DNA from: Priestia filamentosa
GTDB taxonomy: Bacteria > Bacillota > Bacilli > Bacillales > Bacillaceae_H
Reading direction: 5' to 3'
Length of the DNA: 64,000 nt
Assembly (NCBI RefSeq): GCF_900177535.1
Contig: NZ_FXAJ01000005.1
Coordinates: forward strand, 240,569 to 304,568
Shown here: positions 58,133-64,000 of the stretch, in pieces
Position numbering within the stretch: the first letter of the stretch is position 1
Layout: every line of letters begins with the position of its first letter
The notes under the pieces: generated by a model
Database searches by the model: none
What the model saw: the letters and a program-made list of their open reading frames with translations, nothing else
Told to the model about the DNA's origin: nothing
Made by a program: the position numbers and the translations under genes

Positions 58133-58430
58133 GGAAAACACCACTTTTCAAGATAAAATTTTTCAAAAATGCAAGATTTTATAAAGCATTAGGAAAGCTT
58201 GCACAAACAATGATAAAAAAACTAAATACTCGTTTAGCCTGTTCTTCCTAAATAATTCTTTTACTATTTTTCCGCTGGGATCAATCTATATTTTAGGAGA
58301 AGATAAATTAAAACTTCTAACGTGTAGGAGTTCATCTTTACTACTTTGTTCTGGATAAAAAGCAGTTGAGATAAGATAAACAGAAGTATAAAGAGTAGAG
58401 TAGTGTTTTTCTATTTGTGTAGCATTCTCT

Positions 58431-58460
58431 ATTCTAACCCTTTTTACACTTTTTAATCAA
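58431..58460 (-). promoter_or_regulatory. Candidate rho promoter
   Basis: On the minus strand TTGATT, an 18-nt spacer and TAGAAT, giving a leader of about 290 nt. Confidence 0.45.
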
Positions 58461-58589
58461 CAAAAAAGGTGAGCTATCAAAACGGGACTCAGCAATGGGG
58501 ATTAAAGATAAATTCGCGCTTATCCCTTCATTTCCTTCATTTTAGGCTAATGTCACCACAAAAGAAACGGAAACAAATTCCAGTAATAT

Positions 58590-58622
58590 ATCAAGCGTTG
58601 CCTCTATCTGGCAACGCTTGAT
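58590..58622 (-). terminator. Perfect 13-bp hairpin after glpX, weak T tract
   Basis: ATCAAGCGTTGCC / GGCAACGCTTGAT with a 7-nt loop, 93 nt past glpX. On the minus strand it is followed by ATATTACTGG rather than a T run. It may be an intrinsic terminator with a poor tail, an mRNA 3'-end stabiliser or a protein-binding palindrome. Confidence 0.5.
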
Positions 58623-58714
58623 CATTAGACTTTATACAACTATTAAAATAGTACATTATGAAAAGAAATACAAGATATGATAGCTCTAATTTTAATTATG
58701 GTTAAAAAGTTCCG

Positions 58715-59683
58715 TTATGGCTTAATAACTAGGTTTGGCTTTTTCTTCAGACTGTGACGACCATCAACAAAACGAACTGTACCCGATTTTGCTCTCATAA
58801 CAAGTGATTGAGTTGTACCGATAGATCCTTTAAATTGAACACCTTTTAAAAGTTCACCATCTGTTACCCCTGTCGCTGCAAAGATAGCATCTTCCCCTTT
58901 TACAAGGTCGTCCATATAAAGAATGCGATCAACATCCGCAATGCCCATTTCTTTACAACGGTTTAATTCTTCTTCACTTTGTGGTAAAAGCTTCCCCTGA
59001 AGTTCCCCGCCTAAACATTTTAAAGCAACAGCTGCTAAAACACCTTCTGGCGCTCCGCCTGAACCGAATAAAATGTCAACACCTGTATTGTCAAAAGCTG
59101 TGTTAATAGCCCCTGCAACGTCTCCATCATTAATAAGCTTAATGCGTGCACCTGCTTCACGAAGTTCATGAATGATTCTCTCATGACGTGAACGGTTTAG
59201 AACGGTTGCTACAACATCTTCAATATCTTTGTTTTTAGCTTTTGCTACCGCTCTCAGGTTATCAATAACAGAAGCATTAATATCAACTTTGCCCACAACT
59301 TCTGGACCTACAGCAATTTTCTCCATATACATATCAGGGGCATGAAGTAAGTTCCCGTTATCCGCAACAGCTAATACAGCTAGGGCATTCCACCCTCCTG
59401 CTGCAACAATATTTGTTCCTTCAAGAGGGTCCACAGCAACGTCAACACGGGGCCCATAGCCTGTACCAAGCTTCTCACCAATATATAGCATTGGCGCTTC
59501 ATCCATTTCTCCCTCACCAATAACAACAGTCCCTTTCATTGGGATTGTATCAAAAACATCACGCATTGCAGATGTAGCAGCCTCATCTGCTTCTTCTTTT
59601 TTTCCTCTTCCCATCCATCGTCCTGATGCAAGAGCTGCTGCTTCTGTTACACGAACTAATTCCATTGATAAACTTCTTTCCAT
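58715..59683 (-). CDS. glpX: Fructose-1,6-bisphosphatase class II
   Basis: 322 residues from ATG 59683 ([18 protein letters not shown]), the family start; an ATG six nt upstream overlaps the ribosome-binding region. Metal-binding motifs are visible: [16 protein letters not shown] (near 57-72) and DPLEGTN (near 86-92). It converts fructose-1,6-bisphosphate to fructose-6-phosphate in gluconeogenesis. It corresponds to B. subtilis ywjI. It follows murAB by 24 nt and is likely co-transcribed. Confidence 0.94.
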   Translation of the reverse strand: MERSLSMELVRVTEAAALASGRWMGRGKKEEADEAATSAMRDVFDTIPMKGTVVIGEGEMDEAPMLYIGEKLGTGYGPRVDVAVDPLEGTNIVAAGGWNALAVLAVADNGNLLHAPDMYMEKIAVGPEVVGKVDINASVIDNLRAVAKAKNKDIEDVVATVLNRSRHERIIHELREAGARIKLINDGDVAGAINTAFDNTGVDILFGSGGAPEGVLAAVALKCLGGELQGKLLPQSEEELNRCKEMGIADVDRILYMDDLVKGEDAIFAATGVTDGELLKGVQFKGSIGTTQSLVMRAKSGTVRFVDGRHSLKKKPNLVIKP

Positions 59684-59707
59684 TCTCATCCATCCCCAGT
59701 CGGTGAT

Positions 59708-60994
59708 TTAAGAATTTTGAAATTGCTCAATTTCCTGTTCTGTCATACGTTCGCGCCAAATAACCGCCCCTAAACCTGAGAGTTTATCAACAAGATGGCT
59801 ATACCCTCTGTCAATATGCTCAAGTCCAGTAATCTCAGTGATGCCTTTTGCCATTAATCCTGCTGTTACAAGTGCTGCACCTGCTCGCAAATCAGAGGCT
59901 TTCACTTTTGCTCCTTGAAGCTCTGTTGGACCATTAATGATAGCAGAACGCCCCTCTACTTTTACAGACGCATTCATTCTTCTTAATTCATCAATATGTT
60001 TGAAGCGTGCACTATAAATAGTATCAGTTACCATGCTTGTCCCTTCCGCTTTTGTTAGAAGAGCTGTAATTGGTTGCTGTAAATCTGTTGGGAATCCTGG
60101 GTGAACGAGTGTCTTAATATCCGCTGCTTTTAAGTTTTCTTTTCCTCTAATAAGCACTTGATCATCGTTCGTTTGCACTTCTACTCCGATCTCACGAAGT
60201 TTTGCAATTAATGGTTCGATATGCTTAGGAATTACATTGTCAATTAACACTTCTTCTCCCATTGAAGCCGCCATTATCATATATGTACCTGCTTCAATTC
60301 GATCAGGAATAATAGAATGACGGCAACCACTTAGATGATCAACTCCATCAATACGAATAACGTCTGTTCCTGCCCCTTTAATACGTGCTCCCATGCTTGT
60401 AAGAAGGGTAGCAACATCGATGATTTCCGGCTCTTTCGCCGCATTTTCAATAACAGTGCGCCCTTTTGCTCTTACAGCTGCAAGCATAATATTAATTGTC
60501 GCCCCAACGCTGACAACATCTAAATAGATACGTGCTCCTTTTAACTCTTCTGCTCGCAAATAGATAGCTCCCTGCTCATTGGTTACCTTTGCCCCTAGAG
60601 CTTCAAAACCTTTAATATGCTGGTCTATTGGACGAGGACCTAAATGACATCCTCCAGGAAGTCCAACAACTGCTTTCTTAAATCTTCCAAGCATAGCTCC
60701 CATTAAATAATAAGAAGCTCGTAGCCTTTTCACCTTTCCATTTGGGAGCGGCATCGAAATCATCTTTTCAGGATTTATTTTAAGCTCGTGAGCATCCATT
60801 GAAACACTTCCGCCAATTTCCTCAATTAAGCTGCTTAGGATAGCAACATCTGAAATATCAGGAAGACCCTCGATTGTAACAAGCGACTCAGCTAAAATCG
60901 TAGCAGGAATTAAAGCTACAGCACTATTTTTAGCCCCACTTATTCTTACTTCACCTTTTAACTTGTGACCACCTTCGATTTTCAATTTTTCCAT
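59708..60994 (-). CDS. murAB: UDP-N-acetylglucosamine 1-carboxyvinyltransferase MurAB
   Basis: 428 residues, a paralogue of murAA in this window. The catalytic Cys116 is in [14 protein letters not shown], and [10 protein letters not shown] (about 22-31) binds substrate. Low-GC Gram-positives often carry two MurA enzymes; MurAB is usually secondary. The ATG follows AAAGGAGAT. It starts the murAB-glpX unit, as in B. subtilis (ywjI upstream of rho). Confidence 0.94.
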   Translation of the reverse strand: MEKLKIEGGHKLKGEVRISGAKNSAVALIPATILAESLVTIEGLPDISDVAILSSLIEEIGGSVSMDAHELKINPEKMISMPLPNGKVKRLRASYYLMGAMLGRFKKAVVGLPGGCHLGPRPIDQHIKGFEALGAKVTNEQGAIYLRAEELKGARIYLDVVSVGATINIMLAAVRAKGRTVIENAAKEPEIIDVATLLTSMGARIKGAGTDVIRIDGVDHLSGCRHSIIPDRIEAGTYMIMAASMGEEVLIDNVIPKHIEPLIAKLREIGVEVQTNDDQVLIRGKENLKAADIKTLVHPGFPTDLQQPITALLTKAEGTSMVTDTIYSARFKHIDELRRMNASVKVEGRSAIINGPTELQGAKVKASDLRAGAALVTAGLMAKGITEITGLEHIDRGYSHLVDKLSGLGAVIWRERMTEQEIEQFQNS

Positions 60995-61353
60995 GTTAAT
61001 CTCCTTTCTAGCAGACCGATGTTCTACTATGTCAGAGTTACGTATTATACGTTCGTCATCATTATTGCCGATAATAACTTATATGTTACAAAAATAATAA
61101 AAACTTTAAACAATTTATAATAGACTACCTTATGATAACACTTTCAAAAAAGGATGACGATAGGGTTTTTCACACATATGAAGAAAAAAGTAATCCTTTT
61201 TAATCCCTATCTTTTTTCTTATTCTAAACTTTCTTCTACCATACAATATATCATTCTTGCCTAAAAAAACAATTCTTACTTCCTCAAATTTCAATAAATG
61301 AACATAAGTACATTGCAAAACAATATAGATAAGAATCGTGGTGATGAGAACAA
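60995..61353. other. Divergent intergenic region murAB-padR
   Basis: 359 nt without a supported gene. A TATAAT (complement of 61044-61049) can serve as the murAB -10, but no good -35 is seen. A short inverted repeat TTATTATCGGCAATAA lies just upstream of it. An A/T-rich inverted repeat (AAGAAAAAAG / CTTTTTTCTT) spans 61181-61221. The padR promoter is not clear. Confidence 0.4.
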
Positions 61354-61677
61354 TTGGATAATCAAAGCCAGTTACTAAAAGGGATACTAGAAGGCTGTAT
61401 TTTGCTTGTTATCTCTCGAAAAGAAGTATATAGATATGAACTTAGTGAGCGACTTCATCAGGCAGGGCTAACTATGGTGAAGGAAGGAAGTATTTATCCA
61501 GTGCTTGCTCGTATGCAAAAACTAAAATGGATTAAAGGAACAATGAAACCTTCCCCATCAGGTCCAAACAGAAAATACTACAAACTGACAAGTGAAGGAG
61601 AAGAAGCCTTAAGGCAGTTTGAAGAAAATTGGGATGATATCATTGGTGCCGTTAGTCAGTTGAAAGGAGAGATGTAG
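61354..61677 (+). CDS. PadR-family transcriptional regulator
   Basis: 107 residues from a TTG behind GGTGATGAG. It is the short PadR-s2-like type: a winged helix (about 8-75) with LLKGILEGCILLVIS, YELSERL and the GSIYPVLARMQKLKWI recognition region, then YYKLTSEGEEALRQF and a C-terminal dimerisation helix. PadR proteins mostly repress neighbouring operons in response to small ligands or envelope stress. Its stop is one base before the next start, so it is coupled to the two membrane-protein genes and probably regulates them. The operon interrupts the murAB-tal order of B. subtilis. Confidence 0.9.
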   Translation: MDNQSQLLKGILEGCILLVISRKEVYRYELSERLHQAGLTMVKEGSIYPVLARMQKLKWIKGTMKPSPSGPNRKYYKLTSEGEEALRQFEENWDDIIGAVSQLKGEM

Positions 61678-61678
61678 T

Positions 61679-62350
61679 TTGAATACAAAAGATATTATTA
61701 AAAGGAATAGCGAACTACAGGCATCCCTAAATACTCATAATGAAAAAGTTTACGAGAATATGGTTGTCTATATAAGACTGAACTCACTATCTGAACGAGC
61801 TACAGAAGAAACGTTACTTGAAATATTGGAACATCTCATTATTGGACAGCAAAATGGCAAAAAGGCGGAAGAAATCTTCGGCTCTGATTTAAAAGCTTAT
61901 TGTGATGATATATTATTGAATCTACCAAAGGAAACAAAAGCTCTTCAATTTATGAATATTCTTTATTTCAATACTTTAATTTTCATGTGGATGTTTATTC
62001 CTAAAACGATTGGAGAAATCATTGGTCTCTTCTACCCTGCTTTTTCAGAAGACCATATTTCCCTCCTTCCCTTTTTAATTTCATGGCCTTTTACATGGAT
62101 TATCATTTGGGCAGTTTTAAAAGCTATTAAAAATAGTGTATATAGCTCAAAAGGCTGGATTGCCCTTGGAGTTTCTATGTTCGTCATCGGTACTATCTCA
62201 TACATTTTCACAGATCAAATTTTTAAAGATGTATGGACAATTCCCATGAACTTGTTAATAAGCACTTCTATTATTTGTCTACTTTTCACTCTTCAGTATG
62301 CATTTAAAAAATATTCAAAGCATCTCGAAACAAAAACCTCCTACAGCTAA
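61679..62350 (+). CDS. Membrane protein with N-terminal helical cytosolic domain (DUF1129/HAAS-like), copy 1
   Basis: 223 residues from a TTG behind AAAGGAGAG. A soluble N-terminal part (about 1-90; SERATEETLLEILEHLIIGQQNGKKAEEIFG) is followed by four membrane helices (about 97-118, 128-150, 160-180, 187-210). Such helical soluble domains next to PadR regulators occur in HAAS-type and DUF1129 membrane proteins, thought to be PadR-linked signalling partners. No enzyme motif is seen. It is clearly paralogous to the next gene. Confidence 0.75.
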   Translation: MNTKDIIKRNSELQASLNTHNEKVYENMVVYIRLNSLSERATEETLLEILEHLIIGQQNGKKAEEIFGSDLKAYCDDILLNLPKETKALQFMNILYFNTLIFMWMFIPKTIGEIIGLFYPAFSEDHISLLPFLISWPFTWIIIWAVLKAIKNSVYSSKGWIALGVSMFVIGTISYIFTDQIFKDVWTIPMNLLISTSIICLLFTLQYAFKKYSKHLETKTSYS

Positions 62351-62393
62351 GCAATCACATAAACTAAAAAAACTATAAAAGGAGTAAAAAACG

Positions 62394-63053
62394 TTGACTA
62401 CAGAGGAACTAATTAAAAGGAATGCTATTCTTCAAAGAAGTTTAACAAAAGAAAATGCTGCTGCTTACGAAATAGTGCTTACCTATGTAAGAGGAAGCAA
62501 TGTTTCTGAACGAGCAACAGAGGAAACGCTTTTAGAAATTATTGAGCACTTAATCGCAGGACAAAAACATGGGAAAAATGCAGAAGATTTATTCGGGCGG
62601 GACTTAAAACGATATAGTAAAGACATTGTAGCGAACTTACCTAAGGAAACAAAATTAGTTCATCTAATTAATGCCTTTTATTTTGGAACCCTAATGCTTA
62701 TGTGGATGTTTATTGTGGAGACAGCAGGGCAGTTTCTTAGCACATTCTTTGACAGATTCTCAAAAGATACATTTTCAATCATTCCTTATCTTATTAGCTT
62801 AATTTCTTTAGCTCTTCTTATTACTTGTTTCATGAAGTTACTTAAAAACGCAGATTCAAAGTTGTGGACTGTGATTACTATCATCGTTGGAGCATTAAAT
62901 ATTCCATCATTTATTTTCTCAAGGTATTTATTTGAAGATGTTTGGATACTGCCTATTAATTTTTCCATTAGTTTCTTTATTACCTTATCATTATTCCTGA
63001 TTCAATATACTTTTAAAAAATGGTCTAAGTCCCTTCGGAATGGATGGGTCTAA
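62394..63053 (+). CDS. Membrane protein with N-terminal helical cytosolic domain, copy 2
   Basis: 219 residues from a TTG behind AAAAGGAG. It is a tandem paralogue of the preceding gene: the N-terminal SERATEETLLEIIEHLIAGQKHGKNAEDLFGRDLK block is nearly the same, while the four membrane helices have diverged. It ends at a terminator shared with tal. It is likely the third gene of a PadR operon. Its function is unknown. Confidence 0.75.
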   Translation: MTTEELIKRNAILQRSLTKENAAAYEIVLTYVRGSNVSERATEETLLEIIEHLIAGQKHGKNAEDLFGRDLKRYSKDIVANLPKETKLVHLINAFYFGTLMLMWMFIVETAGQFLSTFFDRFSKDTFSIIPYLISLISLALLITCFMKLLKNADSKLWTVITIIVGALNIPSFIFSRYLFEDVWILPINFSISFFITLSLFLIQYTFKKWSKSLRNGWV

Positions 63054-63059
63054 CAAAAG

Positions 63060-63091
63060 AATCCCTCTAGCTATTTCTAGAGGGATTTTTT
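63060..63091. terminator. Bidirectional terminator between the PadR operon and tal
   Basis: An 11-bp stem AATCCCTCTAG / CTAGAGGGATT with a 6-nt loop and a T6 run, between convergent genes. Confidence 0.92.
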
Positions 63092-63097
63092 CATCTA

Positions 63098-63745
63098 TCA
63101 AACGTTCACACGAGCTTCCCAGTCTTGTAGGAATTTCTCGATACCTTGTTCTGTTAATGGATGGTGGAAAAGTTGCATGATAACTTTTAACGGAATTGTC
63201 GCAATATCTGCACCACGTAACGCTGCTTCTTTAACATGTAATGGATGACGGATACTTGCAGCAATAATCTCCGTTGGTAAATCATGCACTGCAAAGATTT
63301 CAGCAATTTCACTAATTAAATCTAATCCTTCATGACCAAGGTCATCAAGACGTCCTAAAAATGGAGATACGTATGTTGCACCTGCACGTGCTGCTAAAAG
63401 TGCTTGGTTTGCAGAGAAAACAAGTGTAACATTGGTTTTAATGCCCGCTTCAGAAAAATATTTAACAGCTTTTAAGCCATCGGGAGTCATTGGAACTTTT
63501 ATCGTAATATTCGGAGAAATTTGAGCAAGCTCTTTTCCTTCTTCAATCATTTCCTCCGCTTTTAATGAAATAACCTCTGCACTTACAGATCCTGGAACAA
63601 GACTAGCGATTTCTTTCAAACGCTCTTCGAAAGATACATTCTCTTTTGCAACTAGGCTAGGGTTTGTTGTAACACCAGCTAGAATTCCTAATTCATGTGC
63701 CTCTTTGATTTCATCTAGATTCGCTGTATCGATAAAAAATTTCAT
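63098..63745 (-). CDS. tal: Transaldolase (small, fructose-6-phosphate aldolase-like type)
   Basis: 215 residues from ATG 63745 ([13 protein letters not shown]); the ATG nine nt upstream lies in the ribosome-binding region. This is the short TalC/MipB-type transaldolase. The Schiff-base Lys is in ITIKVPMT (near 83-90), and [31 protein letters not shown] is diagnostic. It moves a three-carbon unit in the non-oxidative pentose phosphate pathway. It sits just after fba, as in B. subtilis (ywjH). Confidence 0.94.
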   Translation of the reverse strand: MKFFIDTANLDEIKEAHELGILAGVTTNPSLVAKENVSFEERLKEIASLVPGSVSAEVISLKAEEMIEEGKELAQISPNITIKVPMTPDGLKAVKYFSEAGIKTNVTLVFSANQALLAARAGATYVSPFLGRLDDLGHEGLDLISEIAEIFAVHDLPTEIIAASIRHPLHVKEAALRGADIATIPLKVIMQLFHHPLTEQGIEKFLQDWEARVNV

Positions 63746-63794
63746 TTTCCTCATCCCTTCTTTTTTCCTTTTATTTAAAACGGTTACAAGAAAG

Positions 63795-63833
63795 ATATAA
63801 AAGTGAGGAAGCTTGTAAAAAAGACTTCCTCAC
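63795..63833 (-). terminator. Terminator after fba
   Basis: GTGAGGAAG / CTTCCTCAC stem with a 13-nt loop, followed on the minus strand by TTTTATA, between fba and tal. Confidence 0.85.
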
Positions 63834-63841
63834 ATGTTTAA

Positions 63842-64000
63842 TTATGCTTTGTTTGAAGAACCAAACTCACGCATTTTACCAATAACAGTCTCTTTAATTG
63901 CTTCACGAGCTGGTCCTAGGTATTTACGTGGATCATATACTTCAGCATCTGCTGCTAGTACTTCACGAACAGCTTTTGCAGAAGAAATTTGGTTTTCTGT
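63842..64000 (-). CDS. fba: Class II fructose-1,6-bisphosphate aldolase, C-terminal end (partial)
   Basis: The last 52 codons of a gene that enters from beyond the right edge. The translated end reads ...[45 protein letters not shown], the usual C-terminus of Bacillus FbaA class II aldolase. It cleaves fructose-1,6-bisphosphate to the triose phosphates with a zinc ion; the catalytic part is outside the window. The position next to tal matches B. subtilis (spo0F-fbaA-ywjH). Confidence 0.93.
   Translation of the reverse strand, partial: TENQISSAKAVREVLAADAEVYDPRKYLGPAREAIKETVIGKMREFGSSNKA

Larger units (their letters stand above)
58133..58714 (-). other. glpX-rho intergenic region and rho leader
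   Basis: No protein gene is supported in these 582 nt. The part nearest rho (58133-58424) would be its 5' leader if the promoter at 58431-58460 is used. The part nearest glpX contains the perfect hairpin at 58590-58622. B. subtilis rho is autoregulated in its leader, so a long leader here is not surprising. Confidence 0.5.

Noticed and set aside
61130..61318. 62-codon minus-strand frame in the murAB-padR gap
   Set aside because: Rich in Lys/Arg/Phe from AT-rich DNA, no ribosome-binding site, and it reads through an inverted repeat. Treated as non-coding.

Overview
The window is chromosomal DNA of a motile, endospore-forming Bacillaceae bacterium: AT-rich, strong Shine-Dalgarno sites, frequent GTG/TTG starts, sporulation genes (spoIIID, spoIIQ, spoIID, spoIIR) and flagellar rod genes (flhO, flhP). 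From about 22.9 kb to the right end the gene order follows the B. subtilis segment ssbB-ywpF ... fabZ-flhP-flhO-mbl-spoIIID-spoIIQ-spoIID-murAA-ywmB-ywzB-atp-upp-glyA-ywlG-ywlE-mntP-ywlC-ywlB-spoIIR-prmC-prfA-tdk-rpmE-rho-glpX-murAB-tal-fba. It is not B. subtilis itself: it has an SLH-type S-layer system and several local insertions and replacements. I see no tRNA, rRNA, CRISPR array, prophage or insertion sequence.

Region 1 (1-14 kb) is a cell-surface region: the tail of an SLH protein, an SLH protein with a HEYGH metallopeptidase motif, a 1172-residue secreted subtilase, two divergent polysaccharide deacetylases, the accessory Sec motor secA2 with slaP (S-layer assembly), and an SLH-anchored glucosaminidase. 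SecA2/SlaP would export S-layer cargo, and the glucosaminidase and deacetylases would tailor the wall.

Region 2 (14-21.5 kb, minus strand) is a wall-polysaccharide operon: galU, a UDP-glucose dehydrogenase, a UDP-ManNAc-type dehydrogenase, tagA, a Wzx/MurJ-type flippase and a Wzy-type polymerase. With mnaA at 44-45 kb it can supply ManNAc and uronic acids for a teichuronic-acid-like or secondary cell-wall polysaccharide, probably the ligand of the SLH domains. A three-LysM NlpC/P60 endopeptidase with a sigma-D-like promoter diverges from it.

Region 3 (23-34 kb) holds ssbB, ywpF, small unknowns, an XRE regulator, fabZ, flhP/flhO, mbl and the sporulation genes, then murAA. Region 4 (34-42 kb) is the F1Fo ATP synthase operon atpZ-I-B-E-F-H-A-G-D-C with a near-consensus promoter. 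Region 5 (42-53.5 kb) has a Vpr-like protease, mnaA, upp, glyA, ywlG, a broken chemotaxis receptor, ywlE, mntP, ywlC with a DnaA-box cluster, a GNAT protein and spoIIR. Region 6 (53.5-64 kb) has translation and termination genes (prmC, prfA, rpmE, rho), an unusual thymidine kinase, glpX, murAB, an inserted PadR plus twin membrane-protein operon, tal and the end of fba.

No clearly new multi-gene system stands out. The most interesting signals are: the DnaA-box cluster at ywlC; a non-Bacillus-type tdk at the normal tdk locus; a terminator whose 3' arm carries the vpr ribosome-binding site; a short coupled leader ORF before spoIIID; a small gene behind a leader with four Shine-Dalgarno motifs; and an SLH protein with a degenerate transglycosylase domain. 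Many gene starts were set from ribosome-binding sites and family alignment from memory, as noted in each entry.
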